From Lithospermum erythrorhizon (lineage: Eukaryota > Streptophyta > Magnoliopsida > Boraginales > Boraginaceae), in NCBI GenBank assembly GCA_019722365.1, contig JADFUC010001283.1, forward strand, positions 62,001 to 126,000: DNA of 64,000 bases, written 5' to 3'. The position numbers and the translations under genes are program-made. Position 1 is the stretch's first letter. Each line of letters opens with the position of its first letter. The notes under the pieces are model-generated. The model was given only the letters and a program-made list of their open reading frames with translations, had not been told where the DNA came from and did not search any database. This document shows positions 22,379-34,000 of the stretch, piece by piece.

Positions 22379-25107
22379 AATTATCTTTTTTCAATCCTGT
22401 TACTTCTTCCAGTTGAATCCATCATTTGCTTTGCAATGTCCTGCAAAAAGTTCCAATCATTAACATATTCAGACCCTTTTTGGGAAACCATATGTAGGAG
22501 GGAGTGGGGCCACCCTTCTATTGATGTTTCTCAAATCTATAAACTGAAGCATCACCTCCAGTTGGAAAAAACTATACCAACATTTCTGTCAGATGGATAC
22601 TGTGTATTGTCATAGGATCTTGAGTGAATTGGATGGTGATGAAGTGTTTCCTAGTCCTAGAGCTTCTCACTCACTAAATTTTGTATCTGGATGCTTGGTT
22701 CTGTTTGGAGGGGGGTGTGAAGGAGGTCAGAATTTAATAGCCTTTTCTTGCTTTCAACTGAATATCTTTTGATTGTTAGTTATGTTTAATGGAAATGTTT
22801 TTTTTTTTTTTTTTGCTTTTGCTTTGTAGTATGACTGTTTATACTATTAGAAGGTATAAATATGTGTGCACATTTTGAATCTATGTAGTACTATGCATTT
22901 AATATTGAGGAAATCTAATTGTAACTGACATTAGTAAACAGCTGAGGTGTTAGCTTTATTACCACATAAGTTGAGCAGGTTTATTGAAATTGCTATTATT
23001 AGCTATAATAGGAAAACCATGAACTTCAGAGTTATCTTAAACTTCAATTTGAAATTGTATTTGCTGATAGGCAAACGACCTCACTGTAACTTGTCATTGA
23101 AAATTGAAATAAAATATGATTTATGTATTCATAAGAACAAAAGGATCATTTATAGAAGACCAAATAGATTTGCTTGATCATGTCACCTTGAATTGTTTCT
23201 TCAAAAACATATGTGATCAAAGATGCTTCAACTTTGAGTCCATTTTAGTTGAATACTTGCATATGCATGTACATAGAAGTGATTATCCGCTAGATCAGAT
23301 ATTGATTTAAATATATAAGAATCGTTATCAATACTGAATTAGAATAGGTTAAGAAGTTGTACTAAACTATAAAGCATTGTATGGGCTCGACAGCGAAGCA
23401 GACTAAGGAATTTAGCCAAGTTCTATGGGTGTATGCCACAGTAGCGTAGTTCATTATTACTCATGAGACTGCACAGCTTCTTCTTCTCTCATTCCTCTGT
23501 ATTATGGTATGCATATCAGAAGCTGATACTGCTGATAACTAGCAAAATTATTGATTCAGAGGATGTAATCGACAGTTCTGATATATGATAGTTCGGTTTT
23601 GTTTCTTGCAGGTGCCCTCTATTCGACTTACTAATTATTCATTAATGTCATGTACAATGACTTTATCATGAGCTTGATTGGAAAGTCTTATCAGGAAATC
23701 TAATTGGAATTAATAATTGTAGTTGTGGTAAAGGGGCCAAAGGCACTTCTAATAACTATGTGTCTGCTATACCAAGAATTTGATTATATGAAAAACTAAT
23801 TGGAAATGTTATTAACAAACACTAAGTAGTTGATGTATTACCTGAAGAAGTTGATCATTTTTGTTATCCTGACGAGACAGTTCCTCATCAGTCTTCATTC
23901 ACTCTTAAACAAAGAAGCTCTATAGAGACAACTGCCTATATATGAACTATTTTAGCTTGCATCTTGGTTCATATAAGTGGAACCATAATCAGTATAGCAG
24001 ACAACAAAACATTGCTTCCTCTGTTTATTTGCAATTATACAGATGATCTCAAAAAGTGCATGAGAGTGGTTCTATGTTTTTTTATAGTTTCGTAAAGGGC
24101 TACTTTTATCTTCTTGTTCTGATGATTTCAGTTCCTGTTCTTTAGGAAGGCATCTAGATGACACATGGGTAGCATATATAGGAAACGACTTTAGGAAGAG
24201 GTTGAAGTGGCAGAAGATTGATGCTGGCCTTCCAACTGTGCCGTTTGGGCATTCATGTGTTGTCATTGGTGATCGTCTTGTCCTCTTTGGAGGGATCAAT
24301 GACAAAGGGATCTGCCAAAATGATACATGGGTAGGAGATATACAAATGCAAGACAGAAATAGTATCACACTGTCCTGGAGACTACTTGATGTGGGTTCTA
24401 ATGCCCCTCGACCATGCGGAGCTCATGCTGCATGTTGCATTGGTAATAGTAAAATGCTAATACATGGAGGAATAGGATTGTCTGGGCTCAGATTGGGCGA
24501 CACATGGATTTTGAACCTCTCAGAGAACCTAACTTTTGGTTCTTGGCAAGAGATTGTGACCAACTCTTCCCCTTCATCTCGTTCAGGGCACTCATTAACT
24601 CATCTAGGAGGGACACAAACAGTTTTATTTGGAGGGAGAGCAATAGGTTACCAAGTTCTCAGCGACCTCTGGCTTTTCGATACATCTGAAGATCATTGGA
24701 GATGGATACACTTGTCACCACGAGATGTTCATCATGGTTTTTCCCTTCCACGAGTTGGTCACTCGGCCACGCTCATATTAGGAGGGCGATTACTTATTTA
24801 CGGAGGAGAAGATTCATACAGGAACAGGAAAGATGATTTTTGGGTGTTGGACATCAGTTCAATACCATCAGCAACAATGCAACCTTTTACTCTCAGGCGA
24901 AAAGAAGAGTTCGACAAAATGTGGAGAAGACTTAAAATTCAAGGTGATAGGCCAGACTGTAGGTGGTTCCACGGAGCCTGTGTGGATCAGTCAGGCAGTT
25001 ATTTGTACCTCTTCAGGGGAATGGTGGATGGTTTACTTCAGCCTGCTGAAGCATCAGGCTTGCAGTTTGATGGAGGGCTTTTCCTTGTTGAGCTACTTCA
25101 TTGCTAG
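22379..25107 (+). CDS. F-box/kelch-repeat protein, At1g51550-like, F-box exon frameshifted
   Basis: F-box/kelch proteins are substrate receptors of SCF ubiquitin ligases. Exon 1 (about 22379-22725) encodes an F-box (YLFSILLLLPVESIICFAMS) and the first kelch strand. Exon 2 (24146-25107) encodes some 320 residues of kelch repeats with repeated LFGG/IHGG/IYGG and DTW/DLW/DFW pairs, ending LQPAEASGLQFDGGLF. Joining 22725 to 24146 gives a good GT-AG phase-1 intron (1,420 bp) and reads GGCEGGRHLDDTW, as in the Arabidopsis relative. Exon 1, however, changes frame at about 22560-22565 (CAGTTGG where CAGTGG is expected), and no in-frame ATG precedes the F-box. Either the gene is recently dead, or there is a sequencing error plus an unseen 5' exon. 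Because exon 2 is wholly open, the damage is recent at most. The intron holds a T run at 22798-22814. Confidence 0.75.
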
Positions 25108-25430
25108 AGGGACATAAATCATCACTGTACAGTTCAGTTTAGAAAGGGTAACATATGTTTGTTGTCAAGAAAACAATATAAATATCAGCAATTTTAGTTC
25201 CAAATAAATTTATGCCGTGTTGGCTTATTTACTCCAAATTGTTTCTAAAAATTAATTTTTTTGGGTTTGATCATTTCTATCTATCTTATCAACCAAGATG
25301 GCAAAATTTGAAAATCCGAGGTAAAATAAAACAAGGCAATACCATAGTGTCATAACATATTGCTATTGATATAGAAGAAATGTGTGGCGAAATCCCAATA
25401 TGTTTAAACGGGAAAGTTTATTCACAATTT
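25108..25430. other. Short intergenic space between convergent genes
   Basis: 3' UTR of the kelch gene followed by about 200 bases of AT-rich DNA, up to the probable 3' end of the minus-strand gene to the right. Nothing else is seen. Confidence 0.5.
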
Positions 25431-25552
25431 TATTTCAACTAGCGAGGCTGCCTCATCATCAGTATATTCTTACAATGACAAACTGGGAAAAAAAGGTAAC
25501 TGGGAACTTCAAGCATCCCTTATGAATTGTAACTGCCCACACTATTTCAAAC
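25430..25552 (-). other. Probable 3' UTR exon of the 66-residue gene
   Basis: On the minus strand, CCTGTAAGTTG just after the stop codon of the 26865-27065 gene (donor at 26845) can pair with the acceptor TCTTGCAGGT (exon starts at 25552). This would place a 1,293-bp intron in the 3' UTR. The 3' limit is approximate. The splice is inferred from consensus only. Confidence 0.4.
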
Positions 25553-26864
25553 CTGCAAGACAAGAGAAGATAATTTGTTAGAATTGCAGATCATATTCTT
25601 GTGAACATATTAGCATTTCTTAAACTTCTGGACCAAAGACAATGGAGCTTAGCACCAAAATAATAAAGCGCCACGTTGTGTCTGCAACAGCCTCTATCTT
25701 TTCAACAATATTCAAAGCTCAAATACAATAATGAGCAACATTTCTTATATAGCTGATTTGGGTTGCGAGAAGATAATAGAGGAAAATACTTTGCAGAAGA
25801 GAGTTAGAAAACGTAATGTACTTAAAAGATAATTGGTCTCGAGCACTACCACTATTATAAGTAGTTATATTACCTATCTACTCTAGTTTTAGTATAACTA
25901 GTTTCATGACTAAAAGTTGAAACATTTATACACCTTATCAGCAAAGGAAAGAGGAAATTCAAATAACATAATTCAGCTCATCCTGAAGAATGTCATGAAG
26001 AGGTTGATTGTAGAACCTCTACAACTTACTAGTAACAAGGTGGAGAAGAGTCTGGATAAAGGCTCCAATTTCAGATGTGGGCAAAAGTGTCCATAAATCT
26101 CATAATAAGTACCTAAAGATTCATAATGGACTTCGATAGGGACCCATCTTATATTGAAATACAATAAGGCAATCCTTCCTTGGAAGACGAAGACATGACG
26201 AACAATATAAAATCCTTCCCAGATGAACCTATATAATATCACAGTGGTACCCCATTATACAGATACTGTGATAAAATATACAATCGTCGACTCCATAGTA
26301 TATGAAAATAATTGCGATTTACTAATCAATGTAATCATCTCTAACTTAAAATTAGATACAACCCACTAAATCATCCAAACATAGAATATCCCCAACAACC
26401 AATTAAAAAACAAAAATCCAAATAAATTAAGATCAATTACCCAAATAAATCTCTATCAATCACCAAAATTCTAATCAGGTTATCAAACAGATCAACTATC
26501 AAAAAATAATCGATTCAAAATTAAAAAAGTCAACTTCTCAAAATTCAAAATTGGAGGGACACAGATAGTACTCCCATCATCCCTAAAATACTATCCATTT
26601 TCCTTTTCCAATTATCAAAATTAACAAACTTCGAATTTGAATCAAAATTACATGAAAATACTATATTTTTGACATATTTTCACAAAATATTGAAAAATAA
26701 TTTTGTTCAAAATTGGACAATCATTTGTAACAATTACCCAAATTATAATCAGATAATCAAATAGATCAATTCATTGAAAAAGTGAAAGCTGAAAGGTAAA
26801 AATTGGAGAATATTTTTGGGACAAAATAATAATAATACAACTTACAGGAATAATTAAGAATTAT

Positions 26865-27065
26865 TCAATGTGCGGAGTTATCCTTGGCGTGTTTGGCATG
26901 TTCGAGATGACGAAGCTCCTCTGGAAGAGCGACAAGGTACGAGAAAGCCATGCCACCAAAGCAGACATGCAAAAGTGGGTCCACTGAGCTTGTCTCTATG
27001 TATTTCGCATGGTAATTGTCCAATCTTTTCAGAACAAATCGCATTAGGAAATTCCTGCTCGCCAT
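26865..27065 (-). CDS. 66-residue small, probably mitochondrial protein
   Basis: Complete minus-strand frame from MASRNFLMRFVLKRL to a TGA, rich in Arg and Lys at the start. It has one hydrophobic stretch (DPLLHVCFGGMAFSYLVALP, about residues 29-48) and a charged tail LRHLEHAKHAKD. The YHAKYIE, FSYL and HLEHxKxxK pattern recalls the mitochondrial ATP synthase f subunit (one membrane span near the c-ring stalk), but the match is from memory of a very short protein. The coherent membrane-protein composition, clean ATG and a plausible 3' UTR intron favour a real gene over chance. The intron region 25553-26844 contains a stray 89-codon frame that I do not consider a gene. Confidence 0.6.
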   Translation of the reverse strand: MASRNFLMRFVLKRLDNYHAKYIETSSVDPLLHVCFGGMAFSYLVALPEELRHLEHAKHAKDNSAH

Positions 27066-27149
27066 TCTTGCTTGTTTGCTTATGGATTTTGCAAATTCAC
27101 TTAATTATTGGGTGGTGTATTTTATTACAACCTCGTGTGACCGCATAGG

Positions 27150-27780
27150 TTCGAGGGTTCTTCGGTTTGGTAGAAATTAGAGCCAGAATACATTTTATCC
27201 CAAGATTCTGCCAGGTCGAGCTTTCGTCGGTTCGATTCCGTCGATTCCAAATCCTATCGGTTCAGATGGGTTCAATCCTCTCCGGTTCAGTGATTCGGTC
27301 GGTTTGATTAAATTTCGGTTTGAGGCGTTTTTTTAGCGTATCGTCTTGAAGCTCAAAATTAAGTGTTAAAGCCCAGATTTAGCAGTGTAATTTGATGAAC
27401 TCGCTTTTAAGATTAATTATACGATCTACATCTGGCATTCGATACAATCTGTATTATTACATATCTTTGTATTTCTATATTATTAGTTTGAAAGATTTAC
27501 ATATATATTTTATTCATTATCACAAATAATGAAACAGTTAAATCTAAATTAAAAAAGCCTTTAAAATATGCATCTGAAATACTACTGAATCTTGAATAAA
27601 TAAAAATTGAAAAATCTACACAAAATTTAGAAATCGGTTCGGTTCGGTTGCATTGGGATTATTTAAGTAGAACTAAGTGAATCGGTTACCGGCCAGCCAG
27701 AGCACAAATCGGTCGGTTAGATCGGTTAAAAATTCATTATTTTTCGGTTAGGTTCAATTTTTATTGAGTTTATTTCAAGC
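27150..27780. repeat. CGGTT/CGGTTCGG motif clusters, possible hAT-type remnants
   Basis: Two patches (27160-27320 and 27635-27755) are dense in CGGTT, TCGGTT and GGTTCGGTTCGG words on the plus strand, separated by AT-rich DNA. Clustered short motifs near the ends are typical of hAT transposons, which need them for transposase binding. I could not find short terminal inverted repeats or an 8-bp duplication. Confidence 0.35.
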
Positions 27781-29039
27781 ATTTTAAGTTACATAATATT
27801 GATTTTAAAATATTTTCTTTTATTTGTAATTCATTCTAGTTAATGAGATTGAATATTTATATTTGTTATATAATATTCATGTTTATAAATATATCTTTTA
27901 GTGTATATAACATCTTGAATTTTTCGAGACTTTTGTATTATTTTCTTAAATGTTTCTATAATATTTTAGAAACATTTCTTATTTTTATAATTCCGAACCA
28001 TGTCAAAAAAAGAAACATTTAACCATGAAAATAACCCTGTCAAGTAGGTGACTCGACTTTAAACGAGTCCTTCAATTTGAAGGAGTGCAGTCTGGCTTGA
28101 TCTGGCTTTTTTTTTAATTTTTGAAAGTTTTTTTTAATACATAAATGCTCTGGCAATCTTTGGAAAGAAATACATGAGCAAAAATGATAACGAAATATCT
28201 TTCAACGTTGAGAAATTTGTATATTACATGGAGAGTACAAATGTATTAGATATGATGCATATGTACTTTCTATAGCGCATTTATAAATTTTTATGTTGGC
28301 AGGTCGATGTCGATCAGCGTTAGTCGACCCGGTCGATGATGGTAAACCGTCGGCGCCCGGCCCGACTCCGGTAATCAGCGATTCGATATTTATAAAAGTT
28401 TGCGAGTTTGCACCCGTATTGGTGTTTCATGAATCTTTTTCGGCGGCCATACTATTTCACAGATGAAATTGAAGCGCATTCTGAAGTTGTTAGTGTTGAA
28501 TCTGAGTCACTACAGCGCTTGTTTTAATGATGAGCTTAAACATTGATTTACTATCCCAACGTAAGTGATTTATTTTATAGGGATGTTAGAAGGTGTTTGT
28601 CGGATAATAGAATTGATTGTCATGCTCAGCGACACATGATCGAGCTTTGAAGACATTGAATAAAGTCATGAGCCTCGGCGATGTTTTGTCATTGAATGAA
28701 CTTAAAAGATCGAGTGTGGTGATGATGATTAGGATCGGCCCTGTGGCTAGTCACGATAAGGACTTGAAAAAGCAACGGAAAGAATATGGACAGAAACTGA
28801 AGAGTCGTCGTTAAAGTCGTGATAGGACCAGAAGTGATAACAAGAATCAATATCGGAAGAGCGAGCCTTTGAAATCAATCCGGAACTTAGGTAAAAAGAA
28901 ATCATGGCTTGAACCTTTGCTGCTTTTCTTCTTTGATTTGATTGAAACTCTTAAATGAAAGTATCTTTTAATAGCGTTTATTAAAATATTTATATCTTAA
29001 AATGATATTTGTCAGAATAATAAATTTTCAAGTTTGATC

Positions 29040-30140
29040 TCATATTCTAAAAGGGTTTAAAAAGAGCTTTCCAACGCATTTTGAATCGTCAAAGTCGAAG
29101 TTATAACTTGAGCGGAAGCTATTTTTAGGAGTGGTTCGCCATTGACGTATGCTCGTTGAGTCACGCGATGGGGTCTCGATGGAGGTCTCGTGCACCCGAA
29201 TATTCGGATTTGTAAGGGAGCTATTCGGGAACCTTGAAGGTCTAATCACGGTCTCGATGGGGGTAAGAAAATAGCCGTTTTTAGACCGTTTGAACTCCAT
29301 TTTAACACCTATTTAACCCGTTCGATCCGCTTTGATTCGAAACGCTTTGAAAAATATTTTTACAACAATCTTTATAACAAAATCTCTCATTTTGAAGCGT
29401 TAAAACTCTCGTAAAATATGCTTGATTAGATTCTTGAAAGAGTTTAGTTGGGTTTTGATTAAATATTTTGAAGAGATTAAAAAGAAAATTTAAGAAGAGA
29501 TACACAAAGTGTTTGATAAATTTAACCGAGAGAAAAATTCATCATCTTGACATCTGAAACATTCATATTCAAAGGAGATTGAAGCAAACTGATATCACGT
29601 CTATTGAGGAGTTAAATGCAAACTGATTTATTATCTACTCGTTCGAGGTTGTAAGTTGTGCTAAACATTTGTAATCGATTATAGGCAGTAGGGAGCATTT
29701 AAATTGGATAAAACTACCATCTACATTTACATAAAGAGATATCGCGTTAAGTGAAGATTTGATCTTAAATGCACTAGAGGCTTGACGGTTCGAGGTATTG
29801 TGAGGCTTTACTCGAGAGCTGGCTAGGGTCCCGGGAGATTAGTAGTGTTGAAATTTGGTGCTTTCAGCTTGATAGGACATAGAGTGCTCGGTAGTGGGTT
29901 AAATCTCTGACTTGATTGGGTTGAAATCACAGAGAGGAGATTCACTTGGAGTTGCTTAGTGGTAAGATTAAGAGTTGAAATCTGGGATTTGCTTGACTTG
30001 GGTTCTTAACGAGGAGTTAGGGATTATGCGTTGGTTTGGATTTATTGCGACTTTTTAGAAGGAAATCTTATTAGTGGTTCCCAGTGGCTTGAGGTAGGAA
30101 AGCTCGGTAGGGATGTAGATTAAGCGAGAATATAAAGTAA
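29040..30140 (+). mobile_element. LTR-retroelement-like fragment
   Basis: 29160-29265 contains GGTCTCGATGG twice with GC-rich surroundings, as in the retroelement DNA at 49.2 and 60.4 kb. It is followed by a leader-like region without long open frames (29700-30130). I recognise no protein domain or LTR pair, so this is an inference from shared motifs and composition. Confidence 0.35.
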
Positions 30141-31095
30141 AAACCACGGAGTTGAGGTTGTATCTTCTTTAACTACTCTTTTTACTTTATTGTTTATATT
30201 ATTTATATCTTTAGAATTCTTTAGAGGATTATTATATCTTGAATGTGAAGTAATGAGTATGGCATCTTTGCGTATAATTATTTAAACGTAAAGATTAATT
30301 AAATTTGTTTTCTATATACATAATGAATTGATCAATTGAACTTAATTGCTTATTTTTTGCATTGGTTAAATTATATTGTTTCTTTGATTTTTACTTGCAT
30401 TGTGTTTCATATATCAAATCAAACATTGTTTAAAAGGGACGTTAATATTATTTTAGCCTATTCCACATTTGTTTCTGAATATAAAATAGTATTTTCGGTG
30501 AAATTTGTATTAAGCTTTTCTTAAAAAGTCGAGAAAAAGCGGTCAAAGGCATAAAAGCGCTTATTAATACATCCCAAGAGCACGCATGTGAAACACGATT
30601 GAATTGATTAGGCTCGAACCTCAATTTTTTATTTTGTTTGAATTTCATACACTTATAATTTTTTTTTCTTCCAATTTTCTTCTTATTTTATCATGAAAAA
30701 TCGAATTTACATTCCAACTTAGAACATTCGAACCAAACCTCAAACCTTCGATTTTTTCTAATCGAATCGAACTTCGAATTTTTAACTTCGTTCGAATTCC
30801 AAGAGCAAGACTTTCCTACTCGTATTATTGGAACCGAGCCGATCACGTTGGGTATAGTTGCTGGGGTGTTGTTATACACATCTTAAATAGTGTTTAGTTG
30901 GGGTGAAATGGTATTTGGCCCCTATTTTCAAGTGTAGTAGTTCTGAAAAATTATATTCAGGCGTAAAATAATCATTTCCATTGAAAATTCTTTTTTGGTT
31001 TAGATAGGCTTAAAGTACCAGTGCACACATTTCAGCAAAAAAGCTAGTTGGAGAAAGTGGTGGAAAAAAGTACCTCAATCTCTGAGACTCTGACC

Positions 31096-34000
31096 ATGTA
31101 CAGTTCTAGGTACCCTTACTCCTCCACCACCTCATCCTCTTGGCCGCCTCCTCCAGGCGTTGATGTCGCCGGAGCCACCACCTCTGCCATCAAACGCTCA
31201 CTTGCTGCTGCTTCTGCTGAAGGTAATTTCTACCATAACCACCTTTAATAATGTCGGGACACGTGAAATTTATTAATTTATCAATGTCCGGATCGAAAAA
31301 TTTATTATTTTAGAGAGTTTATTACTTTATCGACTATTAATTTAAGTTGTTTCTTGTGAAAACTCTATAGAATGTTGTGACAGGTGAAATTTATTAATTT
31401 TTAGAGTTATTAATTTATCGAGTATTGATTTAAAGACTTTATTAATTTGCGATCGAAGAAAGTTACTATTTTAGAGAATTTATTGATTTATCGATTATTA
31501 ATTTAAAGAGTTTCTAATATATTGGGTTATTGAGTTAATTAGTATAGTGTATTAAAAAAAAATAGAATAGTATATTGTATCAATTGGGGTTCTTGATTTG
31601 GTTAAATGATTTATTGGGTTGTTGAGTTAATTAGTATTGTGTATTGAAAAAATAGAATAGTAGAGTGTATCAATTTGGTTAAATGATTTATTGGGTTACT
31701 TTGATAATTAGCAATGAGATGAGTTTCGAACGGGACCTTTTGGTCACACTAGCAAGAGACTTTTCCACTAGCCTATTCGATTGACTCAAATGATTTATTG
31801 GGTTATTGAGTTAATTAATATAGTGTACCAATTTGGGTTAGTGATTTGGTTAACCAATTTATTGGGGTTTCAAAGTAAGTTGTAGAATGTTCCCATTTGG
31901 GTTTTGGATTTGGCTAACCAATTTATTGGGGTTTTAAGTTAATTAGTAGAATGTGCCCATTTGGGTTCTTGATTTGGCAACCTAATATGTCAGAATTTTT
32001 TAAAGAAGCGATTTTTTTGAAACCCTTTTGTTGATTGTAATTGTTGACTTTTAAAAATTCGATCTTTTCGCTGTTTCTATTTGAGATTTCTTTTTTGAAG
32101 TCAATATGACCTAATTTGTTGATGTTGTGTGGTGCTTAAATAGGAATAGTTATATGCTCAATTTTGCATCAAAGCATATCATTATATTTGTATATATAGA
32201 TATCGAATATATAAGTATATTTTAATTAGTAGGCTGTACTCATTTGTGTTCTTGATTGCCAAACTAATTTATCAGCTATTCCTTGTAGCTATTTGACTTG
32301 TAAAGAATCCTAGTTGAGTGTAAAGTTATGATCTTTAAGGCCGTGCCTATTGTGAGTTCATTTTTGAAATTAATATGCCTCAATTTATTGATTTGTGATA
32401 CTTTCATAGTAATACTTATATGGTTTATTAGGGATTAAAGCATAATATTAATATTATATGGGTATATATAGAGATTGTGAATATAAGTATAACAATGTAT
32501 TCAAATTGAGTCTTAGAAATTGAGTCTTAGTTGAGTGTCACCGTCGACCGACTAGAATCTAAAAGTATGATATTTGAAGCTGTTCCAATTTGTGTTTTCA
32601 TTATTGAAGTTCGTATGACCCAATTTATAGATTCTGTGTGATGCTTAAATAGGAATAGTAACATGCTTAATTGGGCATCAAAGCATATAATTATTTATGT
32701 GTATATATAGAGAGATTGATTATATATTATGTATGTGTATCTACAGAGATTGAGTATATAACTATACAAGTATAATAACGTATTTATACGGTGTCTACTA
32801 TCTATCATAGCACTCTATCATCAGAATATTTTGGCTGCCTATAACACAACTGGGCAAGCTCAAGCTTGGTATTCAGCCAACCCTCTAGCAAAGCGTACTA
32901 GGTTCGACACCAGCAATTTGCCTATATATCCCCAGAGACCAGGAGAGAAGGACTGTGCCTATTATATGCTCACCAGAACCTGTAGATTTGGAGATAGCTG
33001 CATGTTTGATCATCCTATTTGGGTTCCAGAGGCAGGGATCCCAGATTGGAAAGAGGTGATTATTGTAACTGCTACTATATTACTATTATATTATCTATAT
33101 ACAGTAGCGATTTTTTATAAGTTATGTATACACTAGCTTCCTTATCAAACTCCAGTTTTCCTATTATTTATTTCAGTATTACAAACATCTATTTTTGTAA
33201 AGGTAATGTAAAAATTAATTTCTTATATCTATTCTACAATTGGAAATATTTTGATGCTGAAGTTGATAACTTTATACTAATTTCCTACTTGCCTCAAATT
33301 TTCGAAACAATTTAAATATATTGATCTTCTACCTGGAAATGAAGATAAGGAAGGGTTTTTGAAAGAGGTGTCGTGGTGGGATAAAAATTGAAGACCTTGT
33401 TCTATAGATTAAAAAAAAATTGAAGATAATATAACAGGTGTTTAGAGTTCTTAGACATAAGACACTAGTATAGACTTTGTTCATACACTATAGCTATTAC
33501 TGCAATTTGTCTGACCATGTGAGAAATAGTGTAATGATGGTAGGTAACATGATTCTTGAAGTCTTCAATGAATATTTTTGGTGCTGAAATTTTTAGTTGT
33601 ACAATTAACAAAACCGAGGACATCCCTTGAAGAAATTATTATTTCTCATCTTTCATCTGATGGATGATATGATATAAATACTATTCCCCACATAGTTAGG
33701 TAATTATTCTATTTTTACTTGATGATATTGGTTTCATAACAAAGGTGTAAACTATGGACACGGATCATGTTACCTAGAAGAAATTTGCTCCAGTGTTCTT
33801 CTTTGTTTGTAGATAAGTGAATGTCTTCCATGATAGCATGCGTTTGAGCACGTCTGATTCCATTGAAAAGGATGGTGCATATGGAGAAATTTGAACTCAT
33901 AATTCCTATTTTCCTGCTTTGCTACACACTCAAGTATCTAACTAAAGACATGTTAAACTGAAATTATTCTAATCCAAAAAGGTAGTTTCCCTACCCATGT

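Larger units (their letters stand above)
27066..31095. other. Intergenic repeat-rich stretch before the HUA1-like gene
   Basis: Upstream flank of the 66-residue gene, then CGGTT-rich patches, AT-rich DNA and retroelement-like debris (entered separately). 28310-28400 is GC-rich with several GTCGA words. 30600-30800 is rich in TCGAA and TTCGAA words. No gene is recognised; a 65-codon frame at 28617-28814 is featureless. Confidence 0.5.

Noticed and set aside
31710..31790. Functional tRNA gene on the minus strand
   Set aside because: The A- and B-box words are there, but a cloverleaf with paired acceptor stem could not be drawn. A degenerate SINE head fits better.
32811..32824. Acceptor at 32824 for HUA1-like exon 2
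   Set aside because: CATCAG at 32824 would give the wrong phase with exon 1. The AG at 32810 keeps the frame and yields the [15 protein letters not shown] sequence.
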